From NCBI GenBank assembly GCA_015680685.1, contig MNCI01028890.1, positions 145,474 through 209,473 on the forward strand: a stretch of DNA of 64,000 nt, given 5' to 3'. This document shows positions 12,558-23,443 of this stretch, piece after piece; positions within the stretch are counted from its first letter, which is position 1, and each line of letters begins with the position of its first letter. The DNA is from Gnetum montanum (lineage: Eukaryota; Streptophyta; Gnetopsida; Gnetales; Gnetaceae). The position numbers and the translations under genes were made by a program. The notes under the pieces were generated by a model. It saw only the letters and a program-made list of their open reading frames with translations. It was not told where the DNA came from and did no database searches.

Positions 12558-14006
12558 TGAAACACTGTGAAAATTTTGAGGCCTCGACAGTTCTGCAAAA
12601 AATTCGGTGACTCAGACAAAGGGTTGCAACAAGGCACGGCATGACAAGTTCCTTTTCAGCTGAAAGTCTGTCCTGCCACACTTTGTGGCATAGCACAAGC
12701 AAATTCCAGAGGATAGAGCAAAGCAATGGATGCATGGTGGCAAAGCTTCCAACTTCATAAGTTATCTGTTTTGAAAATCTTAACTTTTGGCAAATTACAC
12801 TGTATTACGCTACGTAGCGTAACATCACATTGTGTAGCGTAATATCAAAGATAGTCCACCATAGCATCAAGAATGGCAAACATGCAAAACTTCAACAGCC
12901 CAGTAAAAATCTCAAGTCCTAAGCAATAGTCTGCAGTATAACGCATGTTTCAGTAGGTTTTCTTTCCTGGTTGAGGGGCCCATTATGTTGCTTTACGTAG
13001 TGCAACGTAGTGAAAACCCTGAAAACAAATAGAAACAGAGGAAGTGCAGCAACAACACTTTAACTTTTGCAGTTTTGTTATTTTACGTTGAATTACACTA
13101 CGATGCGTAATTTAGTGTAATGTAGCATAATTCAAGTAACGACAAGCACATCATCAGTTCATACACCATAATATGCTCTCTAGCGTATTACAACATAATC
13201 AAAGGACAGTCTGTTGTAAAAGCCCGCATGAGGCTAGTTTACGATGCGCTACACAGCATAGCATCGCAAGCTTCAACGACAACACATTGAGTGAATGGCA
13301 TTTTATGAGTACAGGACACGCATCATTTAAACTACATTTTTCTCCTGACCTAAACCTTATAAATGCTCCAATTGATGAAGATCAAAGGGGTTGGAAAATT
13401 TTTTCCTTCAAGGTTGGCGAAAGAGCAAGAAAGAGAATCAGCGATCGTGAGAACATCAGAGGTGATTGACAAGAATTCTTGATCAGAAACAATAAGCTAC
13501 CGGATATTCTCCCATGGGTTTGAGTTCCTTGCACCCAGATTAGATAGATCAAGGTAGATTGATCCTCGCTTGTTTCATCTTTATGTAACTTTCCTATTAC
13601 TGGCATATGCTTCGTCCAAACCGAGGCTTGCCTAAAGTCATTGTATCAAGCATATTGTTTTTCATAAATTAAATCCCAGATCTTCTAGTCATACATTTTG
13701 CCAAATCTGATCTCTTGCATCCTAGTTAAATAGATTTGGTAATCTCATCTAGATCGTTTGCATTGTCTTCAATTGCTTTTGGGATTAACAATATCGCATC
13801 GCTTTACAAAGAATCTTCATTCCACCATCAAATTACTGCCAAACCTTTTACTGATTTAATAAGTCCCTGTCTGATCGACAAGATAATTCTAGACACCTTG
13901 GATTCATTTTTCTTTCTAGCACAATCCTTGCACAAATCCGGGGTTAGAATTGTGTACACGGACTTTCGTTCGGTATTTCCAGCGATTGACATTTTTCGTC
14001 GTTACA
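12558..14006 (+). repeat. 5' LTR of T
   Basis: The LTR begins TGAAACACTGTGAA, ends CGTTACA, and aligns end to end with 28388-29802. It contains repeated TTACGCTA/TAGCGTAA words, including a perfect palindrome at 12805-12822. Confidence 0.95.
12805..12822. repeat. Perfect 18-bp palindrome in the T LTR
   Basis: TTACGCTACGTAGCGTAA reads the same on both strands. The copy in the 3' LTR (28634-28651) has one C-to-T change. Half-sites (TAGCGTAA, TTACG) recur several times in the next 450 bp of the LTR. A cis-regulatory role is possible but only inferred. Confidence 0.8.
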
Positions 14007-14030
14007 GTTTTGTGGTGCTAGAAGGAGGGC
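14007..14030 (+). other. Candidate primer-binding site of T
   Basis: The sequence immediately after the LTR end contains TGGTGCTAGAAGGAGGGCC, a TGG-starting run in the position of a tRNA primer site. Ogre elements are known to prime from tRNA-Arg, but which tRNA fits here was not determined. Confidence 0.6.
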
Positions 14031-14251
14031 CTTCATAGTCGATCGACATTTTACAGGTAGTCTTGTAAGCTATCTGTACCAACTATCAATCAACATAAAC
14101 GTAATACCTCCAAGGTCGTTTACAAAATTGTGTGATGTAGATCGGTCGCTTCGATGATTCCTTTGGAATCCTATGAGATAAAAGCCCCGATTATTATCTT
14201 AGTTCGCATTTGTTGTCCCGATTTTCATCTTTTATCATCACTATTTCAAAA

Positions 14252-16704
14252 ATGGTTACATCAACCACAACCGTTGACACTACCAATCTCGAAAACTGTT
14301 GGACTCTGCAAGTTATGCCTCCTGTGGTCGAGCAACCAACTAGTCCAATGTGACCACGCTGCTCCCTCAGGCTACAAAACAAGGAGCTTAAGGGACAAGC
14401 TTAGTGCAGGGAACACTGCAATTTCCTTTGTGCTAAGCTAGCAGCAAATATTCCTCTGTATCCACAAGAAGTCAAGGAAAAGCGAGAGTACAAGTTCATG
14501 TACTGCAATGGGAAGGAACTCATTCCTATGCCCACCACTTTCATCCCTCTAACGGATCAACAAAAGTGGATCATAGACCAAATGTTGATGGCTAAGACAT
14601 CGCCAGAGGAACTAGAAGCCTCATTCTGTGAGGAAGCACTTCATGATGGGCAAGACGATCTAGAATCTCACTCTAAAGGAGGTGGTCGTGCTGATTTCAC
14701 CATGGCCCCTCCTTCCACGAAATCCACATAAATACATTGTTCATGGTTATCATGCCTTTGACGTTGTCCAATACCGATCAAACCCTGCATTCACCAAGTC
14801 TACACTTTCTCTCTCTGACCATGCTGTCAGGCGAAGGTCCATCATAGATAATTCCTCAACGGGTGTAATTACCTAACCCACCTCATCGTGTGCCTGTGCT
14901 TGTGCCTCCACATCTACATGCGGCACCCACAATCCAATTATCTAGAACACCGACTTTGCTCCTAACTCATACGATCGAACCTGCCGCCACCACGTGGTGG
15001 GCCCCCAACATGTCCCATATTGCCCATCCTATGCAAATGCACTACCATCTCCACCATCAAGGTCAGGTTCCACAAATGCTGAACCCAGCTATGGGATCGC
15101 TGCTCATGCCCTCGGCTACACAAACAGCGTACCCAATAGCGCATCTGATGATGGTTCCCCCATCTGCACCAACCACCGGATGGTGGATGCCACAAGCAAC
15201 ATTGCCTACAGGGACTATTTCGATACCACCAATCATTGGCCAAGCTATTGCCTCTATGCCGCCACTCGGTGTCAGTCCCCCTTCCATTTCGAAAATGACA
15301 TCATCGTCTACGGGTCTAGACCAAGCCTTCTAGCTTATTCAGACCCTTACAGAAGATGTCAAGCACCTCAAGGCTACAGGTTCTAACATGGTACGAGTCA
15401 TGCATTTCTACCATGACTATCCTATCAGTCCAACAGTCCCAGTCTTGTCGTTGCCATCTGGGATGCTCCTTCCTCATTTCACGAAATACAATGGGGAAGG
15501 TGATCCCAATGCCCACCTAGTCACTTTCAGATCAGAGTCATTATTGTTGCAACAGTGGACACATACTATAATTTGTATCTTTCCTATGCATTTAATGGGT
15601 AAAGGTTTGGATTGGTATCGAGCACTTCCACGCGCTTCCATTTCAACTTTGGAAGAGTTGCTAACCCAGTTTGTGACTCGCTTCAAATACAAATTGAAGT
15701 TGGAGGTCACACTAGACCAGCTTATGGGGATTAAGCAAGATCCACTCGAGTCAGTCCAAAAGTTCATATAGTGGTGGAGCGCCATCTTGAATGAAATCCA
15801 CAAACACATCGCGGATGCCCATCTATTGGCAATTTTCAAGGGAGAAATCAATGACTTTATCAAGTCTAAGCTGTATTACCTCACCCCTAGTTCCCTCAGC
15901 CAAGCCTTCACTCAGACTAAGAGCATCCAATATGCCGTAGAGGCTAGTAAAGATCCGGCATATGTGGCCTACAAAAATGCCCACAACAAAGGTAAGGACA
16001 AAGGTAAAGCCACGATGACTAGAGTCGCAGTAGTTGCTGAAGGGGCCAAGAGAAAGAACAACAATGGCAAGAAAACTGCTGCAGAGCTAGCCAAACCTAC
16101 AACTAGCTCGAATGGAACCAATCAAGAAGCTTCTTCTACCCCTGAAGCATCTCCACAACCAAGGCCAAAATTTGAGTGTAAAGATCGCTCAAATTACACA
16201 ACCCTACCTGTGAAGCCTTCAGAACTTCTGAAGCAATTATTGGGAACCAGCCACATCCAACACAAGGTAATGTCCAAGGAGACTCTGAAATGCCACAGGT
16301 ACCACTGCGAGCTACTCAAGAATCCCTCCTTAGCCCAGCCTAATGAACCACCTATGCCCAACAACTTTAAGCTAGACCGATTCTGTGACTACCATCAATT
16401 GTGCGGCCATGATACAGACTACTACTGGGCATTGAAGGATGACATCCAATGTCTAATAGATCAAGGTAATTTGATATTAGATAGTAGTAGTCCGACATGC
16501 CCAAAAAACCAGGCCATGTGTGTGTACCAAGATCCGTTGAACATAAATAATGCAGGGTACACAATCAATGTGGTAGGAATAGAGGGTGATAATCAGGCGC
16601 ACCCAAGGCAGCCTTTTATGTTGCGAATGCAACCTTGCTCGACCCAAACAACAGGTCCATTAGCATTAACGAGTGGCACTCCAAGGCACCCTTTCATCCT
16701 CTAA
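14252..16704 (+). pseudogene. gag of element T
   Basis: The probable start is the ATG at 14252 (MVTSTTTVDTTNLEN), upstream of KELIPMPTTFIPLTDQQ. A His/Pro/Met-rich region follows (14890-15330). The Retrotrans_gag core comes next (15388-15900), with HFTKYNGEGDPNAHL, a DWYRALPRASI motif and FVTRFKY. The Tat-specific Cys/His box lies at about 16375-16470 (FCDYHQLCGHDTDYYWALK). In-frame TAG/TGA stops and frame changes break it. The product would be the capsid/nucleocapsid polyprotein. The family assignment rests on the order and motifs, which match Tat-lineage gag proteins. Confidence 0.88.
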
Positions 16705-17867
16705 ACTTCATCCCAGAATGCTTCCCAATAGGCTGCAGCTGTTAAAGCCATGACCCAGCCCACGCCTACACCCAAGGCACCCTTAGTCATCAGAGTGCCA
16801 AAACTATCAACCGCCCCTTCTACGCAAGGGCAATCCTCTAAGTCAAACCCACCTACTATCACTGTTGATGTGGCCAAGGGTCCTCTTATGCTGGGGTTAC
16901 CCAAACCTCAACCCCTCGCTTATGCACTGTTAGCCCCACTTGTCAAACACAAAGAGGTTACACAAAAGCAATTATCTCCTCGAGGCCAAAGGAAGCGTAG
17001 CTCTCGACCAAATGTCACTCCTCCCCAGGAAATTCGCCTCTTAGGGTGAATGGAAGAGGAAAAGGGTGACAAACAAACCAACCATGGGCAAGATCTCTTT
17101 GATGTCCTAGCACAAGTTAAACAAGCTTTGAAACAGAAAAATACAACATTGAGCCTTTATGACTTGCTCATGACGTTGCAAACACATCATGAAGCTATGG
17201 TTTGCATGCTACATCCATACCTATGGATGAAAGCCTGGCAGTAAATGAAGAAGCAATTCACTCCATCATGCTTCCCCCTACCACTAAAAAACTAGATCCC
17301 ACCCCATTGACCTTTCATGATGAGTCCATTAAGGACAACCCTGAGGGTCAGGTGACAACAACATCCATTTTCATCACCATTCGGGTCGGCCAGCACTGAA
17401 TCTGGAGAGTACATGTAGATGACGGGGTGGCTACTAATGTCATTCTTTATCCCATAGTGGATAAATTAGGCCTGATCGATCAGATCATTCCTACATCAAT
17501 GTCATGCCTAAATTCATTCAACGGGGCACGAGTGTGGGTCAAAGGGACTGTCCATATCAACTTTGTGGCAGGGGACCAATTCCCCATGGATTCTACATTC
17601 ATCATGGTTGAGAAAATGCCTGGATTCAATTTGATTCTTGGGAGGTCTTCGTTAGCCCACCTGAGAGCAGTTTTGTCATCCATTCATCAGAAAATCCATT
17701 TGCCTTACACAGGAGGAGAAGTGGTTATCCAAGGTGATGAAATAATCCCTCAGGCCATTAACAACATAGAGACAGAACAAGGATCGAAGATCGAAATGCC
17801 TAAGAATCAATCCCTTGTCTTAGTACCCAAGCAACCCGAAATAGTGGCTGATAACAGCCTAACCTAG
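16705..17867 (+). pseudogene. gag-pol linker and aspartic protease of T
   Basis: A Pro/Thr/Lys-rich linker (16750-17049) is followed by LFDVLAQVKQ and SLYDLLM (17090-17170), a conserved Tat pre-protease block. The protease has VDDGVATNVI at about 17412-17440, in place of the usual D-S/T-G triad, and a GFNLILGRSSL flap-side motif at about 17620-17650. The active-site triad reads D-D-G, so activity is doubtful. A TAG ends the frame at about 17865. Confidence 0.75.
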
Positions 17868-18726
17868 GCTGAACTACCATTCCCAGTGAAAGATTATGAT
17901 GCAAGGGAGAAGGGCCATGAATCTCCCCATATTTACGCGTCATTAAAGGTGAAGGAAATTAAGAAATAGTTACAGAGTTAGCAAGCACTCTGTTTACGCT
18001 TACCGTTTATACTTCTTATGCTTATGCATGTATTTACGCTTTCCACAAGCTACTTTCATTACGCTCTTGTTTACCTTCGTGTTTAGCTTTATGCTTCCAT
18101 CTTCTTTTCTTGAATTATGCAAAGGCCTGAAATGGAATTAAACTAGAAACCTTATCTACACTTCGCACCCGAGTTACGCAAAGGCCCAAAATGGCCTTAA
18201 ACTAGCGACTTCATTTACACGTGGCACTTGAATCAGTTATGGTTAGAAATGGCCTTAAACTAGCAATTCCATTTACTCTTTGTACCTACATCCCATTTAC
18301 GCTTGGAACGCAAATTTCATTCATGCTTTATACTGAAATCCAATTTAGGCTTACTCTTCATACCTTAAATTATCCAGGGCCCGAAATGGCCTTAAACTAT
18401 CTAAGGCCCGAAATGGCCTTAAACTATCTAGGGCCCGAAATGGCCTTAAACTAGCAATTTCATTCATGTTTTACATTTAGAAAACTTAACAATCCGCAAC
18501 AGTTTCAAACTAGTAACCACATTGACGCTATGCTTTTAAAACTAATCACAATTTATCAAACTAATCACAATTCATCACGACATTAAAACCTACGATACAT
18601 TTTACATAAAGAGAAAACAAAAAAAGGAACACTAACATTAATACCAAAAGTTGTTTCAAATATGTTGAAAGAAAGAAATATAGTATCTTGTCTCACCACA
18701 CTACAATAAAACACCAGGTCAATTCA
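17868..18726 (+). other. Left spacer of the T insert, with a degenerate repeat
   Basis: There is no coding frame. Repeated words of the form CC(C/T)GAAATGGCCTTAAACTA occur at about 18125-18460, at least six times, three of them nearly head to tail at 18380-18450. TTTACGCT-type words recur at 17990-18060. Related words occur on the far side of the antisense gene (23117-23140) and in the 3' UTR (26870-27190), so this spacer looks like native sequence of T and not foreign DNA. Confidence 0.65.
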
Positions 18727-21700
18727 TTACGCATCTCCCTTACTACCACTGTTCCCTGTATCCCCTAGTTCAATTTCTACTCCGAGGAGGTCATCCTCAT
18801 AAAGGCCATCCTTTGCAGGAACCCCTTCATAAGGGCGATCCTCTTCATGAGACCCTTCAGCATGCTCTATTTCTTGCAAACCCTCTTCATGAGGGTCACC
18901 ACATTCGTTAGCTTCTTCTTGTCGAGGAATTTCCTCAAGTCGTTCCTGTGATTAAACATGTTACATAGATTAACATTATCTTCAAAACTAGATATAACAA
19001 AAAACACAATAATACTACAACTCACCCATGACGGTCCAACATCAGCAACAAAGGGGACTTGTTCTAAGTCAATCCACAGACGGGGCATGATTTTGTTCTC
19101 GGTGAGCTCAGACCAAACCCCATCTCGTAAATTGGTTCTAGCCTTGACCTTCCCCTTCTCCATAGGAGTCCATCGGGGTGGTTCAGGGAAGAAAGAAGGG
19201 ATGGTAGTCTCACCTCCAGGGAGAGTCACTTCTCTTTCCGAAGAAGCACTCATCGTCACTTGCTCCTGGAACTTTTCAAATGCCTTGGAAGCACCAATAA
19301 CATCGAGAAATAGCCAAAGGGATTGAGCCTCAACAGTAGAGTTCCTATAATGTTGACGGTAGGCAGTACTTTTCTGTTTATAAACATGTTTATGATCCTT
19401 CTGCGTCTGCCCCCACTCTTGTACACTCGCGCTATAATCCTTCCAGTCTTGGTTCTTCTGAGTAAGGAGGTCCATTTGCATACGTTGTTCAACCAGTTCA
19501 CGGCTAGTTTGGACACTGTTCATGAAGATAGCCCAGTAACAGGTGTAGTCAATGATAGCTGTCCTCTAGTCCTCGCTTCCCATTTCCTAGGCTTGCAGGA
19601 ATTCATTCTGGGATCTTAGATCCCCGACCTCATCACGTAGAGCCATTCTCTCCTTCTCCAACCTGTGCAATCTCTTCTAGAGGTCCTCGTTTACATTCTG
19701 ACACTCCCATAAGGAGCGAGTTGAGCGTAAAGCACATTTACGCATCTCATTGTAAATGTTGTAAGGCATGACGATTGTTTCTGGTGAGGGCTCGGTGGTG
19801 TCTAAATTGATGGGCTTTGATGGGTCCCACCTAAGGCAAGCTCATAATAACATGAAAATAATAGTCAGGCATAATTAAGTAGCATAATTCCATAGTAAAG
19901 TAACCTCTACGTAATGAGCATACCAACTTTAGGATCGATTCGCTCTAAGAGATCAATCATATCTTGAACGACCCCTTCAATAAAGGCAAATTTATCAAGA
20001 AATTCACCCCAGGATTGAGTCACCACCGTTGTCAAGGGCATGCTCTAGTCACCTGTTACGCAGGATAAAAGGTATGACTGAGACATTACGACAATCAGTA
20101 TAAAATAAAAATTAATTTTATCAAGCGTTAAACCACTTACCTCGGTTAATTCCATCCAAAAGAACTTCGGCATCCTCCATGGCTATTTCCTCTTCATGCG
20201 TAGGAGGCTGTGCACTCCTCGCCTTATTAACTAGGGCCCCTTCTCCGTGCTATAAGACCATAGCCCCCATTTTAGGGGTCAACTGGTCTACAACCTTTTC
20301 CCTCACTGTTATACAACACGACTAGTTAACATAAAATTTCACTTTTGTTCAACAAATGTTACGCTATAGCCTCTACGCAAATCATAGCTGCTAACACATT
20401 TGGACACTTACCACCTGGAAGAACACTCCGCTGGAACCGTATTTCCATCTTTTTCCCAACACCACCCGTTGGCTCGGCAGATCCCTCGTTTAAACAAGGC
20501 TTTTTTTGCGACACTGACAAATCTACTATCTCAGCAGCCAGGCACTTCCCTCTCGACACATCGCCAATGTAAGAGGGAGGTGCCCCATCCACACTGTCTT
20601 GGCCCTGCATTTGAGGTGCAACCATACTCCTAGTTCTCACCAACAATGATTTCCCAATCTCCTCAGGAGGGTCCTACAGCCACATAGTGCTAAAAATATG
20701 GGAGATCCATGGTTTGGAAATCTGGGTGCGATCTTGTTGCACCCAGACCCCATTCCTCTGGACCACCAGAAATTTGGCAAAACACCGAAAGTATGAAGGA
20801 GGCAAAATGCACGTTGAAATGGTTTTCAAGCTTCTGGCAAAGCCTGACCATCTCAACATGCAAGCCTTCAGCAAAATAGCTCGCCCAATTGAAGCATGTC
20901 CCCTCCTCTATGACCTCTCGCATAATTCACGCTTGCTCTATGGTGAGGAATCTCCCTTGCGAGAGTGTCTTGGGGAAGGCCTAGGCCCGAAAAAGGGGGT
21001 AAATGATATGAGCCACCTCCAATATGATCCTATCGCCAGGGATCCCCTTGGTTTCTTTCTGAACCCCTAGCCACTCCTCTATCTCTTTCTGGATTTTGGA
21101 GCTCCTCTTTGACTTTTCATCTATGGAAAAACCATCAGAGGGGACCCCAAAGAGATCAGCGAATAGCTGAGCATCAATGTCAAAATTTACATGCACATTG
21201 CATACGCATATGCAGAGATGCTCAGCTTCCCCGCTAAAGGAGTTGACCAGGGTCAACATTTCACCTGCAGTAGCATCAGGGGTTATGGCCAAGAAAAGGT
21301 CCATTAGTTCAGCTTCCCAAATGTTGTTGGTTACTACAATTGGAGCCACTCTATGGCCGAGCCAACATTGTGTCTCCTTTATGTCACCATAACGAAAGAA
21401 GAGACTACTTGCCTTGCGACCCGAAGCCATAATCGTAATCTCCCGTGATTCCCTAACTATTAATATGAAACCACAGTTAAACCAAGACGATTTCACATCA
21501 TCATCACATAACATTGACACAATTCATTATTATGACAAAGCTTACCAGGCCTGAAAGGTAAAGGAAATGGAGGGATTTTCCTTTGAACATCAGCAACGGT
21601 AAGGGGAGGATCCAAAGTCCACTCCCTATCTAGCCATCTGAGTTTCTTACACCTAGAAAAGAAGTTGGCATAACGGGTAGAGTATTCAGGGATCTCAAAC

Positions 21701-22857
21701 GCCAGATGTCCCATGACAGCAGCCTGCACGTTGCTGATAGAGGTAAATTCCCTTATAGCACTCTCATCCAATGACAATGTATCATTATTGCCAGTAAGAC
21801 CACTTTCATTGATAAAAAACCTATGCCAAAAACACAAATCCTTTACAATCAATACGCATCTAAACAGTAGTTAGCATTACAATACTGCAAAATGAAGCGA
21901 AACTTACCCGCCTGCGTAATGCACGGTACCAGGTGGATTCTGGAAATAAGTTGTGGGATGACGGGCCATGAATAGAGTGTTATAGGTGTGATAAACCTGG
22001 GCATTTCCAAAATCTAGTTTAAACACCTTAAGCCCTTGACATTCTGTTCGCAGTCTTGCACCCACATAGTTTCAATCACGCTATCTGACAGGAATACTAA
22101 GACGCTCTACGTCGAACCAACTAATAGCATCTCCAAAATAGTGGCAGCTTCATCGCCTGGTAGATGAGACCAGACGATTACGCTGTAGTTGCGAAGTAGA
22201 AATTGCAAAAAATCTCGTGCACCTCTTCAGAACCACACCGTCTCCTCCTTTAGATGAGCATTAGGAGGAGGAACATTGGCCGTGGGGACATGAACACAGC
22301 ACAGAACGCCCACGATGTCCAAAACGATTAGGACGGGCTTTAGCATGATATTGTAGAATACGAATATACTACTGTTAGAAAAAATCTAGATTTGTTATGC
22401 CATACTAGGGCTCGCACAATTCTTGGAAAATTACAACGTATACCAGAGGCGCATAGCCAAAATTGCCTAAACCCTTGTAACAACTCAAGGTTCGTCTCTG
22501 ACGATGGCGATGAAAGAAAATACTGCATATTACTTCGATGCAATATATCATTATTACAGAAAGCCTAATTATACTACATCTACACATTATACATTATCTC
22601 TGTACAACATTATTTCTTATCACCTAAAACTTCATGAAAATAGACATTAACGCTCGACCAACAGAAGAAGCCAAAATGTACAAACCACAACGCTGCAACA
22701 AACAGAACAATAGCATTAAAGGGTAGATAGCAACTTACTAGTTAAGCGGGGTAACATCCAGAGCTTCTACTTTGGCCTGTGAAACCTGCTGCACACTCTC
22801 TTGCATCTCGTCTATCCTGGCCAACTTAGCATTCTTGCCTTTAACCTTGGGTGCTAT
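18727..22857 (-). pseudogene. Antisense multi-exon gene inside T (NIF-like N-terminus, coiled-coil C-terminus)
   Basis: Eight exons are proposed on the minus strand: 22857-22739, 22371-21908, 21820-21546, 21456-20412, 20305-20141, 20052-19924, 19830-19026 and 18945-18727 (TAA). All seven introns begin GT (mostly GTAAGT) and end AG. They are 367, 87, 89, 106, 88, 93 and 80 nt, normal sizes for plant introns. Codon phase carries across most junctions, with slips inside exons 2 and 4 and one base at exon 6/7. The start reads ATA before APKVKGKNAKLA, most likely a decayed ATG. The protein of about 1,070 residues has a HAD/NIF-like domain (exon 2), a FINESG...TSISNV segment (exon 3), an unrecognised domain (exon 4, MASGRKASSLFF, LFGVPSDGF, CFNWASYFAEGLH), then a coiled-coil-like region (exon 7, ELVEQRMQMDLLTQK) and an acidic Glu-rich tail. 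Only a few stops interrupt it, fewer per kb than in neighbouring gag-pol. It may be a captured host gene or a lineage-specific antisense ORF. Function is unknown. Confidence 0.75.
21908..22371 (-). other. Exon 2 of the antisense gene: NIF/FCP1-like HAD domain, catalytically degenerate
   Basis: In order, the exon shows KPVLIVLDIVGVL (about 22302-22340), matching the hydrophobic strand and motif I of NLI-interacting-factor/FCP1 phosphatases; then GARDFLQFLLRNYSVIVWSH (about 22164-22225), matching the R-P-x-L-xx-FL...VxVWS block; then YNTLFMARHP...NPPG (about 21925-21985), where plant NIF-like proteins usually have TLLIDDSP...NPP. Motif I keeps one Asp (D-I-V) and the later Asp pair is replaced by A-R. 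If the assignment is right, this is a pseudo-phosphatase. An in-frame TGA, a TAG and a frame slip lie within the exon. Confidence 0.65.
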
Positions 22858-23443
22858 TGTTGCAAAGGTCAAAATTGAACAAATTCCTCATAAAATCATC
22901 TACTCACACCTTGCTCACGCTCTCTTCTCACTATAACCAAGTCCAAATTCACAATATCGGTAACCGGTTTTGAGTATGAACTACTGGTTTATAAATAAAA
23001 TGCTCAAAACCAACTGATTATTTTTGCCCAATCGATGCAGAACTTTTCCGAAACACAGGTGTCAGTGTGACATAAAATGCGAAGATCTAGGCATTAATGT
23101 CAAAGATATCATTTGGGTTATAGTCCGAAATGACCCTAAACTAATGCATGGCTTATCACCTTGTAATTAGGCTGCATTAACTATGGCTAGTGCGAAACTC
23201 AAATCCAACCATTTTGACACGCTAGACATGCCACGTTACACCTCTCATCTTGTTTCATACGCTAGCATCTAGGCAGCTTCGCTTGGCATTTGTTTTTTAC
23301 AAACTATGCATAATGGTCCACTAAGACCTTAAATTGGGAACTTCTCTAACACGTGGTTCTGACGCAAGAAAAACAAAATTTTATCATTTAACAGATTGGC
23401 GAAAAAGACGATGTAACAACCTTCATTTTTGATGATTTTTTAG
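22858..23443 (+). other. Right spacer of the T insert, with a candidate sense splice acceptor
   Basis: No gene is recognised on either strand. The segment carries CCGAAATGACCCTAAACTAA at 23124-23143, like the repeats left of the antisense gene. It ends in a T-rich tract and TTTTTTAG at 23436-23443, directly before the RT frame. Ogre elements are known to splice out an intron between protease and RT, so this could be the acceptor of such an intron. Confidence 0.45.

Noticed and set aside
13173-13469. 98-residue open frame, repeated at 29005-29301
   Set aside because: Lies entirely within both LTRs of T; its repetition reflects LTR identity and not a gene family.
13736-14038. 100-residue open frame, repeated at 29532-29864
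   Set aside because: Also LTR sequence crossing the LTR end; the two copies diverge at the LTR boundary.
15474-15863. Minus-strand 129-residue frame
   Set aside because: Antisense shadow of the T gag capsid core.
17868-23443. Insertion of a DNA transposon carrying a gene (Pack-type) into T
   Set aside because: No terminal inverted repeats or target duplication were seen at the edges, and the flanks carry T-type repeat words; not excluded, but less likely.
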